20,753 nucleotides of DNA from Dehalococcoidia bacterium. GTDB taxonomy: Bacteria > Chloroflexota > Dehalococcoidia > Lucifugimonadales > Lucifugimonadaceae. The notes under the pieces were generated by a model that did no database searches, was not told the DNA's origin, and was given only the letters and a program-made list of their open reading frames with translations. The translations under genes were made by a program, and so were the position numbers. Location: contig JANQEF010000256.1 in the NCBI GenBank assembly GCA_028278465.1, positions 1-20,753 on the forward strand, read 5' to 3'. This document shows, piece after piece, positions 1 through 6,939 of this stretch (the first letter of the stretch is position 1; each line of letters opens with the position of its first letter).

Positions 1-34
1 ACGCCTTGATCAGTCCAAGCGCTACCGGTCTCAT
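1..34 (-). CDS. yidD: Membrane protein insertion efficiency factor YidD (5' end only)
   Basis: Only the first 11 codons lie in the window; the gene runs off the left edge. The visible peptide is MRPVALGLIKA, which fits the amphipathic start of YidD proteins (usually a short basic or hydrophobic start leading into an L-I-R-F-Y-Q type segment). The call rests mainly on position: it lies 56 nt downstream of rnpA on the same strand, where the conserved order rpmH-rnpA-yidD(-yidC) places it. YidD is a small membrane-associated protein that helps YidC/Sec insert inner-membrane proteins. The three genes probably share a transcript from the rpmH promoter. The ATG at 34 is the only start seen here; the identity would be settled by the next 60 residues to the left. 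Confidence 0.72.
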   Translation of the reverse strand, partial: MRPVALGLIKA

Positions 35-90
35 GCGAACCGTTCCTGCCGTCCCTCACTGGCGGCAGAGCGGGGCGTCGCGTATCAACG

Positions 91-465
91 CTACCGCCGG
101 GCCTTAACCTTCGAAATCAATCTCGCTGCGGAACCCCGCAGCTCTTCATACGTCGCCTCGGCCGCATCCGGGCGCGCCGTGGCTACAAAATCCCAACTCA
201 TCTCGTCGTCGCCTGCGCCCCGCACAACCAGCTCCCGGAATATCTCTCGCAGCCGTCTCTTGACCCTGTTCCTGACGACCGATCCGCCGACCCGCTTGCT
301 CACCGAGAGGCCGATCCTCGGACCGGTCCCTTCATTCGGCATAGCGGCCAGCTGTAGCAGCCTGTCGCCGGTGCGCCTTCCGCCTGAGCCAGGTTTCCGG
401 GCGCCGCCCAGGACTCGCCTGAACTCGGCCGGCCTGCGAAGCCTGTTTTCAACGGAAAGCGCCAT
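91..465 (-). CDS. rnpA: Ribonuclease P protein component
   Basis: This is the protein subunit of ribonuclease P, which binds the catalytic RNA and the 5' leader of pre-tRNA during tRNA maturation. From the ATG at 465 the product has 124 residues, normal for the family, and begins with the usual ENRLRRPAEF type start. The family signature is clear: RIGLSVSKRVGGSVVRNRVK followed by RRLRE, containing the RNR motif that contacts RNase P RNA. A GTG at 483 would add six residues (MARDRR). I prefer the ATG because known RnpA proteins start close to the ENRL segment, and neither start has a strong Shine-Dalgarno sequence. It follows rpmH by 39 nt on the same strand and precedes yidD, the classic arrangement, so co-transcription from the rpmH promoter is likely. 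Confidence 0.95.
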   Translation of the reverse strand: MALSVENRLRRPAEFRRVLGGARKPGSGGRRTGDRLLQLAAMPNEGTGPRIGLSVSKRVGGSVVRNRVKRRLREIFRELVVRGAGDDEMSWDFVATARPDAAEATYEELRGSAARLISKVKARR

Positions 466-504
466 GCGACGATCCCGTGCCACGCGCCGTTGGCGCGCCG
501 GCCA

Positions 505-642
505 TCAGAGCGCCAGGCGCTTCCGGCCCCGGGCGCGCCGTCGCGCAAGCACAGCACGCCCTGCCCTGGTGCTCATCCTGGAGCGAAACCCGTGAACGCG
601 CGCTCGGCGTCGCTTCTTGGGCTGGTACGTGCGTTTTGGCAT
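505..642 (-). CDS. rpmH: 50S ribosomal protein L34
   Basis: The reading frame encodes a 45-residue protein beginning MPKRTYQPKKRRRARVHGF and continuing through RSRMSTRAGRAVL to RKRLAL before a TGA stop. This is the highly basic, Arg-rich L34 protein of the large ribosomal subunit, and both its length and the M-x-R-T-x-Q-P start fit the family. The ATG at 642 is preceded at 12 nt by a GAAAGG sequence that could act as ribosome binding site. It heads the rpmH-rnpA-yidD block. A near-consensus promoter lies directly upstream on the same strand (-10 at 672-677, -35 at 696-701), predicting a leader of roughly 20-25 nt. No dnaA is seen upstream; instead a divergent greA-like gene begins at 981. Confidence 0.97.
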   Translation of the reverse strand: MPKRTYQPKKRRRARVHGFRSRMSTRAGRAVLARRRARGRKRLAL

Positions 643-671
643 CTGGAACAGCGGCCTTTCGAGTGCCGAAA

Positions 672-701
672 ATTCTATTCAGCGTCGGAATTTAGTGTCA
701 A
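672..701 (-). promoter_or_regulatory. Near-consensus sigma70-type promoter of rpmH-rnpA-yidD
   Basis: Read on the minus strand, TTGACA (positions 701-696, a perfect -35) is followed after 18 nt by TAGAAT (677-672, 5 of 6 matches to the -10 consensus). Transcription would start near 665, giving a leader of about 22 nt before the rpmH ATG at 642. It is the strongest housekeeping-type promoter seen in the window and suits a ribosomal-protein operon. Confidence 0.75.
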
Positions 702-848
702 TTTGAGATGACTGCAGACAGACGGACCGGAGTCAGCGCTTCCGCGACATCGCTCGACCGTCGCAGGCACAACGGACAAGGATACCAGCGGATACGGATT
801 TCTACACTCCTGTCCGGCCGCGAGAGACCGTAAGTTTTGCGATGAGAT

Positions 849-877
849 TTGCGGTAATTTCACCGGATTCCTATTAT
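849..877 (+). promoter_or_regulatory. Possible promoter of the greA-like gene
   Basis: TTGCGG (849-854, 3 of 6 matches to -35) and TATTAT (872-877, 5 of 6 matches to -10) are separated by 17 nt. The predicted start is near 884, leaving a leader of about 97 nt. The -35 is weak, so this is only a candidate. Confidence 0.35.
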
Positions 878-980
878 TAGGGGCAGGGCATACGGCGCGC
901 CGCCTCCCTTTCAGGACGTTCGCAGGGGCGTTGGCCGCCATCTTTCTCGAATAGTCTTTCTAGCCAGGAGCACTCATCCC

Positions 981-1832
981 GTGGCAACTCAGACCGGTGA
1001 CCTCGCTGCAGCAGATTCGGACGATTCGCAACCAGAAGTTCTGTCGCTGAGCGAGGCCTTTCAGGTCTATGTCCAGCAGATGCCAGAGGACACCAAGAAG
1101 GTGGCTCAGCCGGAGATCGCTAAGTTCGTGCGGTGGCTCGGCGGCGAGCGGCTCCTCAACTCAATCGCTGCTTCCGAGATCGGCGAGTACAGCGAGATGC
1201 AGACGGCGCGATCAACCTCAACCGACGCGCAGGAGCGGCTCGCAACCGTCAAGGCGTTCCTCACCTACCTGAAGAAGAGCGGTTCGGTCGAGACCAATCT
1301 GGCGCAGCACCTGCGAGTGCGAAAGAGCCGCACGTCTGCGACGCGTGCATCGGCAACTCGGGTTGCACAGCAGCAGGTGAGGCTGACCAAGGCCGGCTTC
1401 GACCAGATGACGAAGCAGCTGGCCCAGCTTCACGAGCAGCGGCAGTCGCTCGCGATAGACATCCAGAAGGCCGCTGCTGACGGTGACGTCCGTGAGAATG
1501 CTCCGCTCGAGGCCGCCCGCGAGAACCAGGGCATGGTGATGGCCAAGATCCGTGAGATCGAGGGCACGCTGAAGCTGGCGGTGGTGATCGACGGCTCAAG
1601 GCAGGTGGACGACACGGTCCACATCGGCTCAAAGGTGGAGATCACCGAGCTCGGGTCGTCGAAGCAGTTCAGCTACCAGCTGGTGGAGCCGAACGAGTCG
1701 AGCCCGCTTAGCGGCAAGATCTCGATAGCGTCGCCGGTCGGGGCCGCGATCCTGGGCCAGAACGTTGGCGCAGAGGTCGCTGTCTCAACACCTCGCGGCG
1801 AGCAGAAGTACCGCATCGACACCTGCAGCTAG
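981..1832 (+). CDS. GreA/GreB-family transcript cleavage factor with N-terminal recombinase-like SAM domain
   Basis: The product has 283 residues, against about 158 for ordinary GreA. Residues about 132-283 form a Gre factor. A long helical hairpin (about 133-198) carries GDVRENAPLEAA at its tip with the two acidic residues D169 and E172, the pair that coordinates Mg2+ in the RNA polymerase active site to stimulate cleavage of backtracked RNA. The C-terminal part (about 206-283) matches the FKBP-like domain that docks on polymerase, including the GKISIASPVGAAILG segment. Residues about 20-115 look like an N-terminal SAM-like core-binding domain of tyrosine recombinases (LSEAFQVYVQQM, then RLATVKAFLTYLKKSG), without the catalytic domain. 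A basic Ser/Thr/Arg-rich linker (about 116-131) joins them. The start is GTG, with AGGAG ten nt upstream. The extra domain may bind DNA or a partner; that is inference. Confidence 0.9.
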   Translation: MATQTGDLAAADSDDSQPEVLSLSEAFQVYVQQMPEDTKKVAQPEIAKFVRWLGGERLLNSIAASEIGEYSEMQTARSTSTDAQERLATVKAFLTYLKKSGSVETNLAQHLRVRKSRTSATRASATRVAQQQVRLTKAGFDQMTKQLAQLHEQRQSLAIDIQKAAADGDVRENAPLEAARENQGMVMAKIREIEGTLKLAVVIDGSRQVDDTVHIGSKVEITELGSSKQFSYQLVEPNESSPLSGKISIASPVGAAILGQNVGAEVAVSTPRGEQKYRIDTCS

Positions 1833-1965
1833 GCTGCCGGAACTGGTGCCTGCCTGCTATCGGGCCCATAAGGTGTTTGAGCTACAATCGTGGCGCTGCT
1901 CCTGAGCCCGCGCACGGCGCGGCTGCACCTTCGCTCGACTCACACCACTCACCTACGGATTCGCG
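1833..1965. other. Spacer between the greA-like gene and terC
   Basis: This 133-base spacer has a -10-like TACAAT at 1883-1888 but no convincing -35 at the proper distance. No terminator hairpin with a U-tract is seen after the greA-like gene, so read-through into terC is possible. Confidence 0.35.
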
Positions 1966-2997
1966 TTGATTGATGGAATTGGCGTCTGGATAGTTTTCAA
2001 CCTCATCCTCGTCGCCCTGCTCGTCCTCGACCTCTTCGTACTCTCCCGCACAGAGCACATAGTCGGCCTGAAAGAGGCCGGCTGGCTGACGGCGTTCTGG
2101 ACCCTGGTCGCGGTTGGCGTCGGCGCCTGGATCTTCATCGCAGGCAACAGCACGCAGGGTGTTGAGTACACGACCGCCTATGTCGCCGAGCGGGCACTCA
2201 GCATCGACAACCTGTTCGTCTTCCTGGTCATCTTTGGCTACTTCAGACTGCCGCGCGAATACCAGGCGAAGGCGCTGCTCTTCGGCATCATCGGAGCGCT
2301 GATTGCCAGGGCGATCTTCATCGCCATCGGAGTCGCCGTCATCTCCGCCTTCTCGTGGTTCCTCGTCATCCTCGGCGTATTCCTCGTCTATACGGCGTAC
2401 AAGCTCGCCTTCGCTGGCGACCAGGAGGTCGACCCCGGCCGCAACATCGCCGTCCGGATTTTCCGGCGATTCATGCCGGTCTCCGAGGAGTACAACGGCA
2501 CGCACTTCTTCACCCGGTTGCCGGACGGAGTGCGGGCGGCGACGCCGTTCCTGCTGGTAGTGATCGTGCTCGGCACTACAGACGTCGTCTTCGCTATCGA
2601 CTCGATCCCGACCGTGTTCGGCATCACGGAAGACGCCTTCATCGTGTGGGCTTCGAATGCCATGGCGGTGCTAGGCATGCGCCCGCTCTTCTTCCTGCTC
2701 GAAGGAATGGTGCGGCTGTTCCGGTTCCTGCAGTACGGCCTCGCCATCATCCTGGGCTTCGTCGGCGTCAAGATGATCGTCGAAACGATCCCGGCGACCG
2801 AAGAGTGGCTGCACGACTTCGAGAAGTCGGCGCATCTCGGCGACCAGGGACTAATATTCATCTCGCGCGGCATCATCCTGACCGTGCTATTTGGCAGCGT
2901 GCTGCTCTCCGCCCTCTTCCCTGAGCCCGGCGACGGACCCGGCGGCCATCACGGTGGCCTGGGCGGGCAGCCGCCGGCGGGCCAAAGCACCGGCTGA
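1966..2997 (+). CDS. TerC-family integral membrane protein
   Basis: The 343-residue product is very hydrophobic, with about eight or nine predicted membrane helices. It shows both TerC hallmarks: RALSIDNLFVFLVIFGYF (about 77-93, D81/N82) and TTDVVFAIDSIPTVFGIT (about 204-221, D206 and D212), conserved acidic positions in paired transmembrane halves. TerC proteins (Alx/MeeF-like) are linked to tellurite resistance and to Mn2+ export coupled to metalation of secreted proteins; the substrate here cannot be read from sequence. The start chosen is TTG at 1966, because the family begins right before the W-I-V-F-N first helix and no in-frame ATG or GTG fits. The C-terminus is a Gly/Pro/His-rich tail (about 320-343). 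A weak -10-like TACAAT lies at 1883-1888. The next gene starts five nt after this stop, so the two are probably co-transcribed. Confidence 0.9.
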   Translation: MIDGIGVWIVFNLILVALLVLDLFVLSRTEHIVGLKEAGWLTAFWTLVAVGVGAWIFIAGNSTQGVEYTTAYVAERALSIDNLFVFLVIFGYFRLPREYQAKALLFGIIGALIARAIFIAIGVAVISAFSWFLVILGVFLVYTAYKLAFAGDQEVDPGRNIAVRIFRRFMPVSEEYNGTHFFTRLPDGVRAATPFLLVVIVLGTTDVVFAIDSIPTVFGITEDAFIVWASNAMAVLGMRPLFFLLEGMVRLFRFLQYGLAIILGFVGVKMIVETIPATEEWLHDFEKSAHLGDQGLIFISRGIILTVLFGSVLLSALFPEPGDGPGGHHGGLGGQPPAGQSTG

Positions 2998-3002
2998 TCA
3001 CC

Positions 3003-5915
3003 ATGACCACCACCGACTCACGCCCGGTCTCCTCCGCAACCTCGGACCTCGAGCAAGAGCTCAAGGCCGCGGTCGGCGGCGAGGTCCGCTTCGACCCGTA
3101 CTCGAAGGCGATGTACTCGACCGACGCGTCCATCTACAGCATGGAGCCGGTCGGAGTCGTCCTGCCGCGCAACGCAGACGACGTTGCCGCAGTGCTGGAG
3201 ATCGCATCGAGGAACGGAGTGAAGGTGCTTCCAAGAGGCGGCGGCACCAGCCTCTCGGGCCAGACGGTGAACCACGCCGTCGTGATGGACTTCTCGAAGT
3301 ACATGCACAACGTGCTTGAGGTGAACGCTGAGGAGCGCTGGGTCCGCACGCAGCCCGGCGTGACCATCGACGACCTGAACCGGCAGCTCAAGCCGCACGG
3401 CCTCTTCTTCACGCCAGACCCGTCCACTTCCAGCCGAGCCAATGTCGGCGGTGCGATGGGCAACAACTCCTGCGGCTCACACTCGATCATCTACGGCAAG
3501 ACGGTCGACCAGGTGAAGGAGATGGACGTCGTTCTGAGCGACGGCACGCCAGCGCACCTGGGCACAATCAGCGCAGAGATCCTGGCGCAGAAGCAGAACG
3601 GCGCAGGGCTGCAGGCCGATATCTATCGGCGCATCCCGGAGATCGCGACCGCCGCCGCGGATGAGGTAGAAAAGCGCTTCCCGAAGATTCTGCGCCGCGT
3701 CGGCGGCTACAACCTGGACCTTGTGCAGAACCCGGCCGACCTGAACCTCGTCAAGGTCGCGGTCGGCTCCGAGGGCACGCTGCTGGCGGTCACGTCTGCG
3801 AAGCTCAACCTCGAGCCGATCCCGCCGTTCAAAGGCCTCGCCGTCATCCACTTCAAGGACATCGTCGAGTCGATGGAGGCGACGGTCGCGACGCTCGAAG
3901 AGAACCCGGCGGCGGTCGAGCACATCGGCGAGATGATCATCCGCGAGGCCCGCAACTCGATCGGCTTCTCACGCAACCTCGACTTCCTGCAAGGCGATCC
4001 CTCGGACATCCTCGTCGTCGAGATGAACGGCCAGAGCGCCGAAGAGGTCGATTCGAAGCTCGAAAAGCTTGAGCAGAAGATGCGGCGGCTGGAGCTCGGC
4101 TACGCCATCACTCGGCTCACCGAAGCGGCCGAGATGTCGAAGGTGTGGGGCATGCGGCAGGCAGGCCTTGGGCTGATGATGAACATCGAGGGCGACGCCA
4201 AGCCGTTGCCGTTCGTCGAGGACACCGCGGTATCGCCCGAGAAGCTGCCCGAGTACGTGAAGCGGTTCGACGAGATCGTCCGCAGCAACGGCACCGAGGC
4301 CGGCTACTACGGCCACGCCTCCGTCGGCTGTTTACACATTCGCCCGGTCGTGAACCTCAAGACGGCCGAGGGCGCTGACCAGATGGAGAAGATCGCTGAC
4401 GAGATCTCCGACCTGGTGCTGGAGTTCGGCGGAGCGATGTCTGCCGAGCACGGCGACGGCATCGTGCGTGGCGTATGGACCGAGAAGATGTTCGGGGCGG
4501 AGCTCGTCCAGAACTTCCGCGACGTGAAGCAGGCCTTCGACCCGAAGGGCACGATGAACCCGGGCAAGATCTTCGATACGCCGCCGATGAAGGAGAACCT
4601 GCGTTACGGCGCCGCCTACCAGACAGCGCAGATCAAGACTCGCCTGGACTTCGCGAAGGAAGGCGGTTTCGCGGCTGCAATTGAGAAGTGCAACGGCGTG
4701 GGCGACTGCCGCAAGGTGAACGCCGGGGCGATGTGCCCGTCATACCAGGCAACCCGGGAAGAAGAGCACTCGACACGCGGCCGCGCCAACGCGCTGCGTG
4801 CCGCCATCTCCGGGGCACTGCCGGTCGAGCAACTCGCCTCAAAGCGCATGTTCGATGTGCTCGACCTGTGCCTCGAGTGCAAGTCTTGCAAATCAGAGTG
4901 TCCGTCGAACGTTGACATGGCGAAGATCAAGTACGAGTTCCTCGACTCGTATTACAAGACGCACCGCAGGCCGTTGCGCTCACGCGTCGTCGCCAACATC
5001 CACAGGATCAACTCGTTTGGGGCAGGCCCGCAGGCGATCATCGCCAACGCGCTCAACCGCTCGCCGATCGGCCGCTGGGCATCGGACCTGCTCCTGAAGA
5101 TGGACCGTCGCCGCAAGCTGCCGGCCATCGCGACGCGCACCTTCGAGAGCTGGTTCAAGAAGCGCACGCCGAACACCACAGGCTCCCGCGGCAAGGTCGT
5201 GCTGTTCCACGACACCTTCATCAACTTCAACCACCCCGAAGCCGGCATCGGCGCAACGAGACTGCTCGAAGCGCTCGGCTACGAAGTCGTGCTGGCCGAC
5301 CGCAAGTGTTGCGGCAGGCCGATGGTCTCTAAGGGCTTCCTGGACATGGCGGCGGCGAACGCCCGCTACAACGTCGATTCGCTCTACGAGCACGTCTCGC
5401 AGGGCGCAAAGGTCGTCGGCTGCGAGTCGAGCTGCATGATGGCGATCAAGGACGAGTATCCGGACCTGCTGGCGGGCGACGAAAAGGCAAAGGCGGTCTC
5501 AGACGCCGCGATGATGATCGAAGAGCTGCTGGCAGAAACGGCGGGCGATGGACAGCAGCAGATCGAGTGGAGCGACTCGGCAGCCAAGGATGTGAAGCTG
5601 TTCGTGCACTGCCACGAACGTGCATTGGTCGGCACGCAGGCCGCGCTGAAGGCGCTCAACCTGCCGCCGGGCTTCAATGCGTCGATGATAGAGGCCGGCT
5701 GCTGCGGAATGGCCGGCTCGTTCGGCTTCGAGAAGGAGCACTACGACGTGTCGATGAAGATCGGCGAAGAGCGCCTCTTCCCGGCGCTGAGGGCGTTGGG
5801 CGCCGACACCGATGTCGCCATCACCGGCGTCTCGTGCCGCCAGCAGATCGAGGATGGCACCGATCACGAGCCGCGCTTCCTGGCCGAGGTGCTGGCAAAG
5901 GCGCTACCCGAGTAG
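3003..5915 (+). CDS. FAD-linked D-2-hydroxyacid dehydrogenase with fused Fe-S/CCG domains (YdiJ/D-LDH type)
   Basis: This 970-residue flavoprotein combines the GlcD-like and GlpC-like parts in one chain. Residues about 48-185 form a PCMH FAD-binding domain (LPRGGGTSLSGQTVNH; the PDPSTSSRANVGGAMGNNSCGS loop is split here as PDPSTSS at 139-145 and GGAMGNNSCGS at 149-159). The cap and oxidase C-terminal domain follow to about 525, with GHASVGCLHIRP and AEHGDG (481-486). A ferredoxin-like segment has C563/C569/C577 and the classical C623-x2-C626-x2-C629-x3-C633 cluster. Two CCG-type repeats close the protein: C769/C770 with C807 and C811, then H869-C870-H871 and C900/C901, as in HdrB/GlpC proteins. 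The likely reaction is oxidation of a D-2-hydroxyacid (D-lactate, glycolate or D-2-hydroxyglutarate) with electrons passed to quinone or another carrier; the exact substrate is open. The ATG is five nt after terC, with no strong Shine-Dalgarno sequence. Confidence 0.93.
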   Translation: MTTTDSRPVSSATSDLEQELKAAVGGEVRFDPYSKAMYSTDASIYSMEPVGVVLPRNADDVAAVLEIASRNGVKVLPRGGGTSLSGQTVNHAVVMDFSKYMHNVLEVNAEERWVRTQPGVTIDDLNRQLKPHGLFFTPDPSTSSRANVGGAMGNNSCGSHSIIYGKTVDQVKEMDVVLSDGTPAHLGTISAEILAQKQNGAGLQADIYRRIPEIATAAADEVEKRFPKILRRVGGYNLDLVQNPADLNLVKVAVGSEGTLLAVTSAKLNLEPIPPFKGLAVIHFKDIVESMEATVATLEENPAAVEHIGEMIIREARNSIGFSRNLDFLQGDPSDILVVEMNGQSAEEVDSKLEKLEQKMRRLELGYAITRLTEAAEMSKVWGMRQAGLGLMMNIEGDAKPLPFVEDTAVSPEKLPEYVKRFDEIVRSNGTEAGYYGHASVGCLHIRPVVNLKTAEGADQMEKIADEISDLVLEFGGAMSAEHGDGIVRGVWTEKMFGAELVQNFRDVKQAFDPKGTMNPGKIFDTPPMKENLRYGAAYQTAQIKTRLDFAKEGGFAAAIEKCNGVGDCRKVNAGAMCPSYQATREEEHSTRGRANALRAAISGALPVEQLASKRMFDVLDLCLECKSCKSECPSNVDMAKIKYEFLDSYYKTHRRPLRSRVVANIHRINSFGAGPQAIIANALNRSPIGRWASDLLLKMDRRRKLPAIATRTFESWFKKRTPNTTGSRGKVVLFHDTFINFNHPEAGIGATRLLEALGYEVVLADRKCCGRPMVSKGFLDMAAANARYNVDSLYEHVSQGAKVVGCESSCMMAIKDEYPDLLAGDEKAKAVSDAAMMIEELLAETAGDGQQQIEWSDSAAKDVKLFVHCHERALVGTQAALKALNLPPGFNASMIEAGCCGMAGSFGFEKEHYDVSMKIGEERLFPALRALGADTDVAITGVSCRQQIEDGTDHEPRFLAEVLAKALPE

Positions 5916-6043
5916 CAACCGGTCGGCCGCGCTCGCGACTCATGGCCCGCTCATCGTCGCCGGGCCCTCTGACCGTCCGCTTTCCGCTAAGCTGATCACT
6001 CACCGAACTACCGGTTGGAGCGCCGGAACCAAACGTGTCATCG

Positions 6044-6850
6044 ATGAACAAGATTCTCGTCCCGCTCGACGGCTCGCCGATCACCGAGGCGATGGTGCCG
6101 TACGCCGCAGGGATGGCGAAGGCCGCAGGCCTCGGCATGGCGCTGTTCCGCGTGGCGGAGGGCGGCGAAGATACGCAGTCGGCAGAGTCGTACCTGGAAG
6201 GCATTGCCTCCGGGCTGCGTGAGACAGGCATCGGCGTCGCAACCGGCGTTGGCGAAGGCGACATCGCGCCGCAGATCATCGCCGCGGCGAAACGCTTCGA
6301 CGCCGGGCTGATTGTGATGACCGGCCACGCCTCGACAGCGGGCCGCAAGGACCTTCTCGGCAGCACTGCACATTCGGTGCTCAGGATCTGCACAACGCCG
6401 GTGCTCATCGTCCCGCTCAGCTTCCACGAGTACAGGCCGCCCGCAGCCATCGTCATCGGCCACGACGGCACCGTGAACTCGCAGGCGGCGCTCGGACCCG
6501 CCGTCACGCTGGCGAAGGCGGTCTCGCACGAACTGGTGCTGGTGCGAGCGGTCGACCCGGTTGCAGGGCTTGGCGGCGCGGCGAAGTACTACCGCGCGGT
6601 GGACGACTTCGCAGAGGACGACCTCAAGGCGCTGCGGAACGAGCTTGCGGAGTCGGGCTGCAAGGTGAGCACGCACGTCGGCAAGCGGCCCGCCGAGCTG
6701 GAGCTGCTGGCGATGGCCGACTCACGCCCGGGCTCGATCATCGCGGTATCGACCCGCAGCCTCAGCGCAGAGGTGAACGTGCTCGGCTCTACGACGGACC
6801 GATTGGTCCGCTCGCAAACCCACGCCGTCCTGGCGGTGCCCGAGAGCTGA
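6044..6850 (+). CDS. Tandem universal stress protein (UspA family, two domains)
   Basis: The 268-residue product holds two Usp folds in tandem. Domain 1 (about 1-125) starts MNKILVPLDGS, the usual first strand, and has a degenerate nucleotide-binding loop, GHASTAGRKDLLGST (94-108), followed by SVLRICTTPVLIVP. Domain 2 (about 133-268) starts AIVIGHDGT and ends with VLGSTTDRLVRSQTHAVLAVPES. Such proteins bind ATP or other nucleotides, or act as non-catalytic stress factors in the cytoplasm. An in-frame GTG at 6035 would add three residues, but the ATG at 6044 places MNKILVP exactly at the family start. It follows the flavoprotein gene by 128 nt on the same strand; an 8-nt inverted repeat (CAACCGGT at 5916-5923, ACCGGTTG at 6010-6017) frames that spacer and may be chance. 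Confidence 0.92.
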   Translation: MNKILVPLDGSPITEAMVPYAAGMAKAAGLGMALFRVAEGGEDTQSAESYLEGIASGLRETGIGVATGVGEGDIAPQIIAAAKRFDAGLIVMTGHASTAGRKDLLGSTAHSVLRICTTPVLIVPLSFHEYRPPAAIVIGHDGTVNSQAALGPAVTLAKAVSHELVLVRAVDPVAGLGGAAKYYRAVDDFAEDDLKALRNELAESGCKVSTHVGKRPAELELLAMADSRPGSIIAVSTRSLSAEVNVLGSTTDRLVRSQTHAVLAVPES

Positions 6851-6939
6851 TCTCCCGCACGGCGGAAATACGGTACGGCTGGCCGCAGCGTTCAGACACA
6901 GTTAAGAACTTCTTGCGGATTGGCTGAGGCCCGGCGGCT

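Larger units (their letters stand above)
643..980. other. Divergent intergenic region between rpmH and the greA-like gene
   Basis: This 338-base stretch has no convincing gene. It holds the rpmH promoter (672-701, minus strand). On the plus strand there is a weaker candidate promoter for the greA-like gene: TTGCGG at 849-854 and TATTAT at 872-877 with 17 nt between them, predicting a leader of close to 100 nt. The greA-like gene has an AGGAG ribosome binding site at 966-970. No DnaA boxes, AT-rich unwinding stretch or strong hairpin were recognised, so there is no support for an origin here, although rpmH often lies near oriC in bacteria. Confidence 0.6.

Noticed and set aside
643..980. Origin of replication near rpmH
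   Set aside because: No DnaA boxes, AT-rich element or dnaA gene were seen, so position alone was not enough.
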